Below are positions 7,870 through 16,399 of a stretch of 64,000 nucleotides of DNA, piece by piece; within the stretch, counting starts at the first letter, position 1; the number at the start of each line of letters is the position of its first letter. A program made the translations under genes and the position numbers. Origin of the DNA: Cellulomonas_A sp047229345 (GTDB taxonomy: Bacteria; Actinomycetota; Actinomycetes; Actinomycetales; Cellulomonadaceae); contig NZ_JBFTER010000005.1 in NCBI RefSeq assembly GCF_047229345.1, positions 22,376 to 86,375 of the forward strand, in the 5' to 3' direction. The notes under the pieces were generated by a model. It saw only the letters and a program-made list of their open reading frames with translations, did not search any database and was not told where the DNA came from.

Positions 7870-8454
7870 GTGACACCAGCCGGTTCAGGGCCCGCTCCGC
7901 CGGAGTTCCTGCGCGCACTGCGATCGCTCCGTGACGTGCAGCTGCGCCCCGAGATCCGCCTCGAGGAGGTGCCCGGTCCGGCGCGCATCGCGCCCTGGAC
8001 GGCGGCCCTCACGGCCGAGGTGCGCGCGAGCCGGCGCGACCCCGACGCGATCGAGCTCGCCTCCGGGCGCTTCGTGGTGCTGCACGACCCCGAGGGCCAG
8101 GAGGCGTGGCACGGGACGTTCCGCCTCGTGACCCTCGTACGCGCGACGCTGGAGCCCGAGGTCGGCGCCGACCCGATGCTCGCCGAGGTCGCCTGGAGCT
8201 GGTTCGCCGACGCGCTCGCGAGCGCCGGCCTCGACGCGCACGCCGCCGGGGGGACCGTGACCCGGGTCCTGTCGCAGAGCTTCGGCGCGCTCGACGAGCG
8301 GCCGGAGCAGGTCGAGCTCGAGGTGCGGGCGAGCTGGACGGCCCGCGACGAGGACCTCGGCCCGCACCTGCGCGCGTGGGGCACGCTGCTGTGCACGACG
8401 GCGGGCCTCCCGCCGCTCCCCGCCGGGGTCGTCCCGCTCCCGAGGCGTCGATGA
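7870..8454 (+). CDS. DUF3000 domain-containing protein
   Basis: A soluble 194-residue protein of the actinobacterial DUF3000 family. Recognisable features are PPEFLRALRSLRDVQLRPEIRLEEVPGP at the start, FVVLHDPEGQEAWHGTFRLVTLVRA in the middle, and EVAWSWFADALASAG. No catalytic motif is known. In many actinobacteria this family sits just upstream of a ribonuclease D gene, as here, so a role linked to RNA processing is possible but unproven. The start is supported by the leaderless TAGTCT box. Confidence 0.88.
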   Translation: MTPAGSGPAPPEFLRALRSLRDVQLRPEIRLEEVPGPARIAPWTAALTAEVRASRRDPDAIELASGRFVVLHDPEGQEAWHGTFRLVTLVRATLEPEVGADPMLAEVAWSWFADALASAGLDAHAAGGTVTRVLSQSFGALDERPEQVELEVRASWTARDEDLGPHLRAWGTLLCTTAGLPPLPAGVVPLPRRR

Positions 8455-8553
8455 CGCGCCGCCGGAACAAGTAGCCCCGCCGAACCGCTCAAGGTGGGGG
8501 ATGGTGCGGCCGATGGTCTTGTACGTGCCGGAAACATCCCCGGGGAGACCTAC

Positions 8554-9099
8554 GTGAGCATCGAGCCGTTGCGCCGCACCGCGCCCACCCTGCGGGGTGT
8601 GCAGCCGCGTGCCGGAGAGCGCGCATCCCTCGTCAGCGCCGACCGCGCTGCCGGCGCGCCCGCCCAGCGGCGCGCCCTCGGCCAGATGTGCGTGGTCGTG
8701 TCCGACCTCGCCGACGGTGACGGGCAGGTCCTCGTCCGCAACCTGCGGCGTCGCGGGTCCGGCCGGGTCATCCTGCTGGCCCGTCGTGCGAGCCGGCGTG
8801 AGCTCGTCGGCCTCCTCGCGGGGGGCCTGCGCGGCGCCGTCGCGTCCGAGGCCCACACGACGCTGACCCAGGTCCCGCCGCCCGCGCAGTTCGTGCGGGA
8901 CCGCCCCGAGCTGACCGCACGCGAGCTCGGTGTCCTCAAGCTCGTCGCGGACGGCTGCAGCAACCGCCGGATCGGCGAGCTGCTCGGCCTGTCGGCCCTG
9001 ACGGTCAAGAGCCACCTCGCGCGCATCTCGCGCAAGCTCGGCACCGGCGACCGGGCCGCGCTCGTCGCGATCTCGATCCGGACGGGCCTGCTCGACTGA
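8554..9099 (+). CDS. LuxR-family DNA-binding protein
   Basis: A 181-residue putative transcription regulator. The last 65 residues form a LuxR/NarL helix-turn-helix (ELTARELGVLKLVADGCSN, RRIGELLGLSALTVKSHLARISRKLG). The N-terminal half looks like a degenerate response-regulator or ligand fold (CVVVSDLADGDGQVLVRNL) without the phosphorylatable acidic pocket, so it is an atypical or orphan regulator. The GTG at 8554 has GGGGAG a few bases ahead; an earlier in-frame start at 8494 lacks one. It lies between the DUF3000 and RNase D genes. Confidence 0.85.
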   Translation: MSIEPLRRTAPTLRGVQPRAGERASLVSADRAAGAPAQRRALGQMCVVVSDLADGDGQVLVRNLRRRGSGRVILLARRASRRELVGLLAGGLRGAVASEAHTTLTQVPPPAQFVRDRPELTARELGVLKLVADGCSNRRIGELLGLSALTVKSHLARISRKLGTGDRAALVAISIRTGLLD

Positions 9100-9207
9100 G
9101 AGCGCGCCCGCACGTGCCCGCCCGTGCGGCGGTCCCGTGAGCGACCCCACACCACCTCGGCCGCGCCCGGCTGCGCGCGCCCGCGCGGCGGCGGGCCGCG
9201 GAACCCC

Positions 9208-9213
9208 TACGGT
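9208..9213 (+). promoter_or_regulatory. -10 box upstream of rnd
   Basis: TACGGT with seven bases to the ATG at 9221. GGAGG in the gap could also act as a weak ribosome-binding site. The box supports 9221 over the GTG at 9137. Confidence 0.5.
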
Positions 9214-9220
9214 GGAGGTC

Positions 9221-10507
9221 ATGCTTCCCGATCGACCGTCCGGCGACCCTGCGGTGCAGGTCCCCGCCGACGACGCCGTCGACGTGGCCGTGCCCGAGGC
9301 ACCGGTCGTCGTCGCACTCACCGAACCCCGCGAGGGCGTCCCCCCGGTCGTCGAGACCCCGGACGAGCTCGCGCGCGTCGTGGCGCTCTTCGAGGCCGGC
9401 ACCGGGCCGGTCGCCGTCGACGCCGAGCGCGCCTCCGGCTACCGCTACGGCCAGCGGACGTACCTCGTGCAGGTGCGCCGCGAGGGTGCGGGCACCGCGC
9501 TCATCGACCCGATCGCGCTGCCGGACCTGTCGTCGCTGTCCCGCGCGCTCGTCGGCGTCGAGTGGGTCCTGCACGCGGCGTCGCAGGACCTGCCCGGGCT
9601 CGCCGAGCAGGGCATGACGCCGACCCGCATCTTCGACACCGAGCTCGGTGCCCGCCTGCTCGGGCTCGAGCGCGTCGGCCTCGCGGCCGTCGTGGCGGAG
9701 CTGCTCGGCCTCGGCCTGGCCAAGGAGCACTCGGCGGTCGACTGGTCGACGCGCCCGCTGCCGGGCGAGTGGCTGCGCTACGCGGCGCTCGACGTCGAGG
9801 TGCTCGTGGAGCTGCGCGCGGTGCTCGCCGAGCGTCTGGCCGTCGCGGGCAAGGCCGAGTGGGCCGCGCAGGAGTTCGAGGCCGTGCGTCTCGCTCCCCC
9901 GCCGCCCCCGCGCGTCGAGCCCTGGCGCCGGGTCTCGGGGCTGCACGCGGTGCGCGACGCCCGGCGGCTCGCCGTCGTCCGCTCGCTGTGGACGACGCGC
10001 GACGACAACGCCCGCCAGCGCGACATCTCCCCGGGGCGCGTCCTGCCCGAACACGCGATCGTCGCAGCCGCCCAGGCGCTCCCCCGGTCCGTCCCCCAGC
10101 TCGTCGCGCTCCCGGCGTTCTCGGGCAAGGGCACCCGGCGCCGTGCCGCGCTGTGGCAGCACGCGATCGACGAGGCACTGGCCCTCCCGGAGTCGGAGCT
10201 GCCGTCGGTGCGCGGGCCCAAGAGCGACGCTCCCCCGCCGCCGCGCGCGTGGGCCGACCGGGACCCCGCGGCCGCCGCCCGGCTCACGGCGGCGCGCGAC
10301 GTGATGACGGCGCTCTCGGCCGAGGTGGACGTCCCGGCGGAGAACCTGCTGCAGCCCGACCTGCTGCGCCGCCTCTGCTGGTCGCCGCCTCCGACGCTCG
10401 ACGCCGCGGCGGTCGCCGACACGCTGCGGTCCGGTGGTGCGCGCGAGTGGCAGGTCGAGCTCGCGGTGCCGCGGCTCGCGGAGGCGTTCGCGGCGGTCTC
10501 GGCCTGA
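9221..10507 (+). CDS. rnd: ribonuclease D / HRDC domain 3'-5' exonuclease
   Basis: A 428-residue exoribonuclease involved in 3' trimming of tRNA and other stable RNAs. The DEDDy exonuclease domain covers about residues 50-215: ExoI VAVDAERASGYRYG, ExoII HAASQDLPGL with TRIFDTELGARLLG, ExoIII YAALDVEVLVEL. The HRDC domain follows (about 225-310, LHAVRDARRLAVVRSLW), then a C-terminal helical part. I chose the ATG at 9221 because of the nearby -10 box and because the residues before it are Pro/Arg-rich; a GTG at 9137 would add 28 residues. Confidence 0.92.
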   Translation: MLPDRPSGDPAVQVPADDAVDVAVPEAPVVVALTEPREGVPPVVETPDELARVVALFEAGTGPVAVDAERASGYRYGQRTYLVQVRREGAGTALIDPIALPDLSSLSRALVGVEWVLHAASQDLPGLAEQGMTPTRIFDTELGARLLGLERVGLAAVVAELLGLGLAKEHSAVDWSTRPLPGEWLRYAALDVEVLVELRAVLAERLAVAGKAEWAAQEFEAVRLAPPPPPRVEPWRRVSGLHAVRDARRLAVVRSLWTTRDDNARQRDISPGRVLPEHAIVAAAQALPRSVPQLVALPAFSGKGTRRRAALWQHAIDEALALPESELPSVRGPKSDAPPPPRAWADRDPAAAARLTAARDVMTALSAEVDVPAENLLQPDLLRRLCWSPPPTLDAAAVADTLRSGGAREWQVELAVPRLAEAFAAVSA

Positions 10508-10529
10508 CGGCCTCGGGCGGAGGCGCGAT

Positions 10530-10545
10530 GTTACTGTTCGGTAAC
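10530..10545. promoter_or_regulatory. TetR-type operator-like inverted repeat upstream of fadA
   Basis: GTTACTGTTCGGTAAC, perfect 5-bp arms (GTTAC/GTAAC) around six bases, 90 bp before the fadA start. The layout is typical of TetR-family operators. A near-identical core, TTACTG-NNN-GGTAA, recurs at 50932. Confidence 0.55.
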
Positions 10546-10555
10546 TTGGCTGACG

Positions 10556-10571
10556 CGGGACGTACGTCCCG
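10556..10571. promoter_or_regulatory. 16-bp perfect palindrome in the fadA promoter region
   Basis: CGGGACGTACGTCCCG, fully self-complementary, 10 bp downstream of the first inverted repeat and followed by another CGGTAAC half-site (10570-10576). It probably binds a regulator of the fadAB operon. Confidence 0.5.
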
Positions 10572-10635
10572 GTAACGTCGGCCCTCGCCGGCCCGCCTGG
10601 GTCGGCAGGACACCGTCGTCCCGCCTGGAGGTCCG

Positions 10636-11892
10636 ATGCCGCGCGCATCCGCCCGGTCCGTCCGTCCCGTCGTCTTCGTCGAGGGTGTGCGCACGCCGTT
10701 CGGCCGTGCCCGTCCCGACGGTCTGTACGCGCACACCCGCGCCGACGACCTCGCCGTCAAGACGGTCCGGGAGATCCTGAGGCGCCACCCCGAGCTGCCG
10801 CCCGAGCGCATCGACGAGGTCGCCGTGGCGGCCACGACCCAGACCGGCGACCAGGGGCTCACGCTCGGCCGCACGGTCGGCGTGCTGTCCGGGCTCCCCG
10901 AGACCGTCCCCGGGTACGCGATCGACCGCATGTGCGCGGGCGCCATGACCGCCGTGACCACCGTCGCCTCGGGCATCGGCGTCGGCGGCCTCGACGTCGC
11001 GCTCGCCGGGGGCGTCGAGCACATGGGCCGGCACCCGATGGGCTTCGACGCCGACCCCAACCCGCGGTTCGTAGCCGAGCGGCTCGTCGCCGCCGACGCC
11101 CTCAACATGGGCAACACCGCCGAGAACCTGCACGACCGCTTCCCCGAGCTGACCCGCGAGCGCGCCGACGCGTACGGCGTCGCGAGCCAGGAGAAGTACG
11201 CGGCCGCGCTCGCCGCCGGCCAGATCGACCCCGACCTCGTCTACGTCGCGACGCGCGACCCCGAGCGCGGCTGGGGCCTCGCGACCGCCGACGAGCCGCC
11301 GCGCCCGGGGACACGGCTCGAGGACGTCCGTGACCTGAAGACCCCGTTCCGCGCGGGCGGCCGGGTCACCGCCGCGACGTCCGCGCCGCTCACGGACGGC
11401 GCTGCGTCGTGCCTGCTCGCGGCGGAGGACACGGCCGAGGAGCTCGGGCTCGCCGCACGCATGCGCATGGTGTCGTTCGCCTACGCGGGCGTCGACCCGG
11501 CGGTCATGGGCATCGGCCCGGTCCCCGCGACGCAGCGCGCGCTCGCCCGGGCGGGCCTGACGATCGAGGACATCGGGCTGTTCGAGGTCAACGAGGCGTT
11601 CGCCGTCCAAGTGCTCGCGTTCCTCGACGCGTTCGGGATCGCCGACGACGACCCGCGCGTCAACCCGTACGGCGGCGCGATCGCCGTCGGCCACCCGCTC
11701 GCGTCGTCAGGCGTGCGCCTCATGACCCAGCTCGCGCGCCAGTTCGCCGAGCAGCCCGACGTCCGCTACGGGCTCACGACCATGTGCGTCGGCCTCGGGC
11801 AGGGCGGCACCGTGATCTGGGAGAACCCGCACCACCCCGACTACGACGGCGTGCGCCCCGCCGCCGCGACGACCTCCGGGAGCGCCCGATGA
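10636..11892 (+). CDS. fadA: acetyl-CoA C-acyltransferase (3-ketoacyl-CoA thiolase)
   Basis: A 418-residue thiolase catalysing the last, thiolytic step of fatty acid beta-oxidation. The nucleophilic Cys is in YAIDRMCAGAMTAV, the second-motif glycine-rich stretch in NPYGGAIAVGHPLASSG carries the catalytic His, and the C-terminal base Cys is in TTMCVGLGQGG. A good GGAGG lies six bases before the ATG. The gene ends with an ATGA overlap into fadB, giving the usual two-subunit operon. Two palindromes in the upstream 130 bases suggest repression lifted by acyl-CoA. Confidence 0.96.
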   Translation: MPRASARSVRPVVFVEGVRTPFGRARPDGLYAHTRADDLAVKTVREILRRHPELPPERIDEVAVAATTQTGDQGLTLGRTVGVLSGLPETVPGYAIDRMCAGAMTAVTTVASGIGVGGLDVALAGGVEHMGRHPMGFDADPNPRFVAERLVAADALNMGNTAENLHDRFPELTRERADAYGVASQEKYAAALAAGQIDPDLVYVATRDPERGWGLATADEPPRPGTRLEDVRDLKTPFRAGGRVTAATSAPLTDGAASCLLAAEDTAEELGLAARMRMVSFAYAGVDPAVMGIGPVPATQRALARAGLTIEDIGLFEVNEAFAVQVLAFLDAFGIADDDPRVNPYGGAIAVGHPLASSGVRLMTQLARQFAEQPDVRYGLTTMCVGLGQGGTVIWENPHHPDYDGVRPAAATTSGSAR

Positions 11893-14030
11893 GCACCCCC
11901 ACGACCGAGAACGCCCCTCGTCCCGAGCGCGTGACGCACGCGCTCGTCCGCGACGTGACGCTCCCCCGCGGTGCGGGCACGCTCGCGCTCGTCACGCTCG
12001 ACAACGGCTTCGACCACACCAAGCCGACGACGCTCGGCCCGGGCGGGCTCACCGAGCTCCAGGCCGCGCTGCGGGCGCAGCAGGCGCGCGCCGCGGCGGG
12101 CGAGATCGTCGCCGTGGCCGTGACCGGCAAGCCGTACTACCTCGCCGCCGGGGCCGACCTCACGCTGGTCTCGTCCCTGAGCGACCCCGCCGACGCCCGG
12201 ATGATCGCCGAGCTCGGGCACGCGACGTACCGGCTGCTCGGGGAGATGGGCGTCCCGACGTTCGCCTACGTCAACGGCGCGGCGCTCGGCGGCGGGCTCG
12301 AGGTCGCGCTGGCGTGCACCTACCGGACCGTCGCGTCCGACGTGACCGCGCTCGCGCTGCCCGAGGTGTTCCTCGGGCTCGTGCCGGGCTGGGGCGGCTG
12401 CTACCACCTGCCGCACCTCGTCGGGGTCCGGCGCGCGCTCGAGCTGATCCTCACGCGGCCGCTCGCGAACAACCGCATGACGAAGGCGGCCGAGGCGCTC
12501 GAGCTCGGCGTCGCCGACGCGCTGTTCGAGGCTGCCGACTTCCTCGAGCAGTCGCTCTCCTGGACGGCGGACGTGCTCGCGGGGCGCGTCGTGCCGGAGC
12601 GGCGCGAGATCGAGAGCCAGGAGGAGTGGGACGCGGTCGTCGCGGGCGCCCGCGCCCAGCTCGACGCACGCCTGCACGGCGCCAAGCAGTCCCCGTACCG
12701 CGCGCTCGACCTCGTCGCGGCGGCCCGCACCGCCGACCGCGACCAGGCGTTCACGGCCGAGGACGACGCGCTCGCCGAGCTCATCATGTCCGACGAGCTG
12801 CGCGCCGGGCTGTACGCGTTCGACCTCACGACCCGGCGCGCGCGCAAGCCCGAGGGTGCCCCGGCGCCCGAGCTCGCGCGTCCCGTGCGGTCGGTCGGCA
12901 TCGTCGGCGCCGGGCTCATGGCCGGGCAGCTCGCGGTGCTCGTCGCCCGGCGCCTGCGCGTGCCCGTGGTCATGCGGGAGGTGTCCGACGAGCGCGTCGA
13001 GGCCGGGCTCGCGGGGATCCGCCGGCTCGTCGAGGGCCAGGCCGCGAAGGGCCGGATCTCGGCCGACGAGGCGAACCGGGTGCTCGCGTCGATCTCGGTG
13101 AGCACCGACCTGTCGACGCTCGCCGGTGCCGACCTCGTGATCGAGGCGGTCACCGAGGTGATGAGCCTCAAGCAGCGCGTGTTCGCCGAGCTCGAGGACA
13201 TCATCGCCGACGACGCGGTGCTCGCGACGAACACGTCGGCGCTGTCCGTCACCGAGATGTCGGCGCACCTGCGCCACCCGGAGCGGGTGGTCGGCATCCA
13301 CTTCTTCAACCCCGTCGCGCAGATGCCGCTCATCGAGGTCGTCCGCACGGGCGTCTCGACCGACCAGGCGGTCGCGACGGCGTTCGCGCTGGCCAAGGGG
13401 CTCGGCAAGACCGCCGTCGGCGTGGCCGACCGCCCGGGCTTCGTGGTCAACCGGCTGCTGCTGCGGATGCTCGCGGAGGTCGCCGGCGCGGTCGAGGGCG
13501 GCACGCCGGTGCAGGTCGCCGACGTCGCGCTGCGCCCGCTCGGGCTGCCGATGGGGCCGTTCGCGCTCATCCAGCTCGTGGGGCTGCCGGTCGCGCTGCA
13601 CGTGCTCGAGTCCCTGCACGCCGACCTCGGTGACCGCTACCCGCTGTCCCCCGGCCTGTCCCGGCTGGCCGAGGCGGGTCGGCGCGTCGTGCCCGAGCCC
13701 GACGGCCGGGGCAGCGAGCACGCGGTGGACCCGGCGATCCAGGACGCCTTCCCGGCGGTCGGCGCCGAGGGCGCGCTCGACGAGCAGGGCGTGCGCGACG
13801 CGGTGCTCGCGGGTCTCGCGCAGGAGATCGGGCTCATGCTCGACGAGGGCGTCGTGGCCACGCCCGAGCAGATCGACCTGTGCATGGTGCTCGGCGCGGG
13901 CTGGCCGTTCCACCTCGGCGGCATCACGCCGTACCTCGACCGCACCGGCTGGTCCGAGCGCGCTGCGGGGCGCCGGTTCCTGCCGCCGGGTCGCGCGGAC
14001 GTGCCCGCGCAGGTGGCCTCCTCGGTCTGA
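11889..14030 (+). CDS. fadB: fatty acid oxidation complex alpha subunit (enoyl-CoA hydratase / 3-hydroxyacyl-CoA dehydrogenase)
   Basis: A 713-residue bifunctional beta-oxidation enzyme. The enoyl-CoA hydratase/isomerase domain spans about residues 20-240 (AAGADLTL, oxyanion-hole GAALGGGLEVALAC, LPEVFLGLVPGWGG). The 3-hydroxyacyl-CoA dehydrogenase domain starts near 335 (VGIVGAGLMAGQLA NAD motif; VVGIHFFNPVAQMPLIEVV with catalytic His; DRPGFVVNRLL). A C-terminal 3HCDH domain follows. It is translationally coupled to fadA and ends in a strong hairpin. Confidence 0.96.
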   Translation: MSTPTTENAPRPERVTHALVRDVTLPRGAGTLALVTLDNGFDHTKPTTLGPGGLTELQAALRAQQARAAAGEIVAVAVTGKPYYLAAGADLTLVSSLSDPADARMIAELGHATYRLLGEMGVPTFAYVNGAALGGGLEVALACTYRTVASDVTALALPEVFLGLVPGWGGCYHLPHLVGVRRALELILTRPLANNRMTKAAEALELGVADALFEAADFLEQSLSWTADVLAGRVVPERREIESQEEWDAVVAGARAQLDARLHGAKQSPYRALDLVAAARTADRDQAFTAEDDALAELIMSDELRAGLYAFDLTTRRARKPEGAPAPELARPVRSVGIVGAGLMAGQLAVLVARRLRVPVVMREVSDERVEAGLAGIRRLVEGQAAKGRISADEANRVLASISVSTDLSTLAGADLVIEAVTEVMSLKQRVFAELEDIIADDAVLATNTSALSVTEMSAHLRHPERVVGIHFFNPVAQMPLIEVVRTGVSTDQAVATAFALAKGLGKTAVGVADRPGFVVNRLLLRMLAEVAGAVEGGTPVQVADVALRPLGLPMGPFALIQLVGLPVALHVLESLHADLGDRYPLSPGLSRLAEAGRRVVPEPDGRGSEHAVDPAIQDAFPAVGAEGALDEQGVRDAVLAGLAQEIGLMLDEGVVATPEQIDLCMVLGAGWPFHLGGITPYLDRTGWSERAAGRRFLPPGRADVPAQVASSV

Positions 14031-14037
14031 GCGGCCG

Positions 14038-14070
14038 GAGGGTGGGCGACGGTGCTCGTCGCCCACTCTC
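14038..14070. terminator. hairpin terminator after fadAB
   Basis: A 14-bp stem (GAGGGTGGGCGACG / CGTCGCCCACTCTC, one G-U pair) with a five-base loop, eight bases after the fadB stop and 48 bases before the convergent aldo/keto reductase stop. Confidence 0.7.
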
Positions 14071-14117
14071 CGCCCCCTCGCCCGGGACGGTCGGCGTCCC
14101 GTGCGGGACGCCCGCGG

Positions 14118-15128
14118 TCAGGGCTGGGCGTCCAGCCGCGCCAGCACCTCGGCCGGCAGCTCGACCTCGGCGGCGCGGATGTTCTGCTCGTACTGCTCCC
14201 ACGTCCGCACCCCGGTGATCGCCGACATGCGCGGCGAGCGCTGCGCGAGGACCCACGCGAGCACGAGCTGGTTCGGCGTGCAGCCGACCTCGGCGGCCAG
14301 CTCGTGCACGAGCGCGCGACGGGCGTCGTTCGCGGGGGCGTCGAAGAACCGGTGCTGCCAGTTGGCGGCCCACTTCGCGTCGTCGTCGTACGAGCCGCGC
14401 AGCGTCGGGGTGTACGCGAACAGCGTCACGTCGTCGTTCGCGCGCAGGTAGTCGAGCTGCTCGTCGTCGACGATCGAGGCGTGGTCGAGGCCCGCCGTCC
14501 GGTGCAGGTAGGTGTGCTGCTGCTGGAGCGCCACCGGGACCGTCCAGCCGTTCGCGGCCGCCGTGGCCCGGACCCGCTCGAGGCGCCACGCGCGCACGTT
14601 GGACCAGCCGAGGTGCCGGACCTTGCCCTCGACGACGAACGAGTGCAGGACCTCGAGGGTCTCCTCGAGCGGGGTCGAGCGGTCGTCGACGTGCACGTAG
14701 TACAGGTCGACGTGGTCCGTCTGCAGGCGGCGCAGGCTGCCCTCGAGCGCGTCCCGCAGCGTCTGCGCGCCGGCGCCCTCGTAGCGGGACTGCGCGAGGG
14801 CGTTGTCGGGCTCGTCGCTCCCGTCGCGCCACACGCCGTCGAGGTCGCGGATCCGGGCAGTGCCCTTGGTCGCGAGGAACACGTCGTCGCGCCGGCCCGT
14901 GCGGGCGAACCACCGCCCGAGCACCTCCTCGCTCTCGTCGCCGGTGTACTGCGGCCCGCTCCACCACGAGTAGCAGTTGGCGGTGTCGACGTGCGTGCCG
15001 CCGGCGCCCAGGAAGTGGTCGAGCATGCGGTGCGCGGTGGGCTCGTCGGTCGTGGTGCCGAACAGCATCGCGCCGAGCGCGAGCTCGCTGACCTTCTCGC
15101 CGGTGCGGCCGATCTCCAGGGTCCTCAT
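14118..15128 (-). CDS. aldo/keto reductase
   Basis: A 336-residue NADPH-dependent oxidoreductase with the (beta/alpha)8 AKR fold. The catalytic tetrad is visible: Asp in HVDTANCY, Tyr of the same motif, Lys in LATKGT and His in YYVHVDD. The C-terminal NADPH-binding region is LAWVLAQRSPRMSAITGVRTWEQYEQN. It begins with an ATGA overlap to the stop of the upstream MerR gene, so the regulator and enzyme form one autoregulated operon. The natural carbonyl substrate is unknown; a role in aldehyde or electrophile detoxification would fit a MerR partner. Confidence 0.93.
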   Translation of the reverse strand: MRTLEIGRTGEKVSELALGAMLFGTTTDEPTAHRMLDHFLGAGGTHVDTANCYSWWSGPQYTGDESEEVLGRWFARTGRRDDVFLATKGTARIRDLDGVWRDGSDEPDNALAQSRYEGAGAQTLRDALEGSLRRLQTDHVDLYYVHVDDRSTPLEETLEVLHSFVVEGKVRHLGWSNVRAWRLERVRATAAANGWTVPVALQQQHTYLHRTAGLDHASIVDDEQLDYLRANDDVTLFAYTPTLRGSYDDDAKWAANWQHRFFDAPANDARRALVHELAAEVGCTPNQLVLAWVLAQRSPRMSAITGVRTWEQYEQNIRAAEVELPAEVLARLDAQP

Positions 15129-15517
15129 GCGGGTGCGTCCTCCGTGGTGGCGGCGTCGACGACGCCGCGGTAGTAGGTGAGCTTGTTGTCGATGAGCTGC
15201 AGGTGCTCGGTGTGGCGGCGCAGGAGCGCGTCGAGCACGTCGCGGTGCCGCTGGAGCACCTCGATCCGGTCGGGGATGGTGTGCTCGCCGGCGCGGGTGA
15301 GCTCGGCGAACGCCAGCATGTCGCGGATGCCCATGCCGGTGGCGCGCAGCAGAGTCAGGAGCTGCACCCAGCCGACGTCCCCGTCGTCGTAGGCGCGCCT
15401 GCCGCCCGCCGAGCGTGCGACGGGGGCGAGCAGGCCGATGCGCTCGTAGTAGCGCAGCGTGTGCGTCGTGACCCCGGTCTTCTCCGCGACCTCGCCGATC
15501 GTGTGACGGTTCGTCAT
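15125..15517 (-). CDS. MerR family transcriptional regulator
   Basis: A 130-residue regulator. The winged helix-turn-helix is at the N-terminus (HTIGEVAEKTGVTTHTLRYYERIGLL), followed by the long dimerisation helix (VLQRHRDVLDALLRRHTEHLQLIDNKLTYYRG). No metal-binding Cys cluster is present, so the inducer is probably organic. The ATG at 15517 is chosen because the promoter -10 box ends seven bases ahead of it; an in-frame GTG at 15526 would overlap that box. It is coupled by ATGA to the aldo/keto reductase gene. Confidence 0.93.
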   Translation of the reverse strand: MTNRHTIGEVAEKTGVTTHTLRYYERIGLLAPVARSAGGRRAYDDGDVGWVQLLTLLRATGMGIRDMLAFAELTRAGEHTIPDRIEVLQRHRDVLDALLRRHTEHLQLIDNKLTYYRGVVDAATTEDAPA

Positions 15518-15524
15518 GACGGCC

Positions 15525-15555
15525 ACGCTAGGAGTTCGAGCGCACTCGAAGTCAA
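15525..15555 (-). promoter_or_regulatory. MerR-type promoter with 19-bp spacer and internal operator
   Basis: Read on the minus strand: -35 TTGACT (15555-15550), a 19-bp spacer (15549-15531) and -10 TAGCGT (15530-15525). The spacer region holds an inverted repeat, AGTTCGAG / CTCGAAGT with one mismatch. The overlong 19-bp spacing is the hallmark of promoters that MerR proteins untwist. The seven-base gap to the ATG implies a leaderless mRNA. Confidence 0.8.
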
Positions 15556-15592
15556 GGATCCGGTGCGCGCCCCTCCGCGGGCTCGACGGGGC

Positions 15593-16336
15593 TCAGTAGC
15601 GCTGCGCGTACCGTGTCGGGCTCTCGCCGAACATCGCGCGGAAGTCGCGGGTCAGGTGCGCCTGGTCCGCGTAGCCGAGCTCGTCCGCCAGCGCGGCCCA
15701 CCGGACCTCCGCGCCGGCGTCGAGGCGCTCGGTGACCTCGCGGAGGCGGTGGAGCCGGATCACCCACTTGGGGCCGGCGCCCACGTGCTCGGCGAACAGG
15801 CGCTGCACGTGGCGCGTGCTCAGCGCCAGGTGGGCGGCGAGGGCGTGCACGGTCGTGAGCTCGGGGGTGGTCGCGACGGCCGCCACCGCGTCAGCGGCGA
15901 GGGCCGAGCGCGGGTCGGGCGGCGGGAGGACCGAGCGGAGGAACCCCGTGAGGGCGTCGGCGTCGGTCAGCTCCGGGATGTCGCGTCGCAGCACGTCGGC
16001 GGCGTCGGCCGTGGCGTCCGTGAGCGTCGAGACCGCGCGACCGAGCAGGGGCCGGAACCAGCCGGGTCTGAAGGCCACCCCGAGCACGGAGCCGCGCCCC
16101 TCGAGCGTCCGGTGCTGGTGGGTCGTCGCGACGCCCGTGACGGTCGCGCGCCCCCCACGGACCGTCAGGTGCACGTTCGGGGTCGGGACGACGAGCTGCC
16201 GGTAGGGCTCGGCGTAGTCCCAGGTGACCGCCCAGAAGCGCTCGACCCACGGCGCGAGGTCGGCCGGCACGGGCGGCTGGTCGTGCCGCTGGTGCGTCCG
16301 CCACGCACCGCCGACCTCGCGCGCGTCCCTGGTCAC
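15593..16336 (-). CDS. AraC family transcriptional regulator
   Basis: A 247-residue regulator. The N-terminal 140 residues are a sensor domain of the type starting DLAPWVERFWAVTWDYAEPYRQLVVPTPNVHLTV. The C-terminal 100 residues are the double helix-turn-helix (VHALAAHLALSTRHVQRLFAEHVG, then WAALADELGYADQAHLTRDFRAMFGESPTRY). The GTG at 16336 follows a minus-strand TACGCT box by seven bases. It is divergent from a TIGR03086 gene, with 63 bases between them containing a perfect inverted repeat, so it may control that neighbour. Confidence 0.92.
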   Translation of the reverse strand: MTRDAREVGGAWRTHQRHDQPPVPADLAPWVERFWAVTWDYAEPYRQLVVPTPNVHLTVRGGRATVTGVATTHQHRTLEGRGSVLGVAFRPGWFRPLLGRAVSTLTDATADAADVLRRDIPELTDADALTGFLRSVLPPPDPRSALAADAVAAVATTPELTTVHALAAHLALSTRHVQRLFAEHVGAGPKWVIRLHRLREVTERLDAGAEVRWAALADELGYADQAHLTRDFRAMFGESPTRYAQRY

Positions 16337-16343
16337 GCCGTCG

Positions 16344-16349
16344 AGCGTA
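16344..16349 (-). promoter_or_regulatory. -10 box of a probable leaderless promoter
   Basis: TACGCT on the minus strand, seven bases before the GTG at 16336 of the AraC-type gene. Confidence 0.5.
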
Positions 16350-16374
16350 GGTCGCATTCGTTCAAGACGGCACG

Positions 16375-16392
16375 GCCCACCCTCTGGTGGGC
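16375..16392. promoter_or_regulatory. perfect inverted repeat between divergent genes
   Basis: GCCCACC-ctct-GGTGGGC. It ends eight bases before the ATG at 16400 and lies 39 bp from the start of the AraC gene, a plausible shared operator. Confidence 0.4.
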
Positions 16393-16399
16393 TGGGGCC

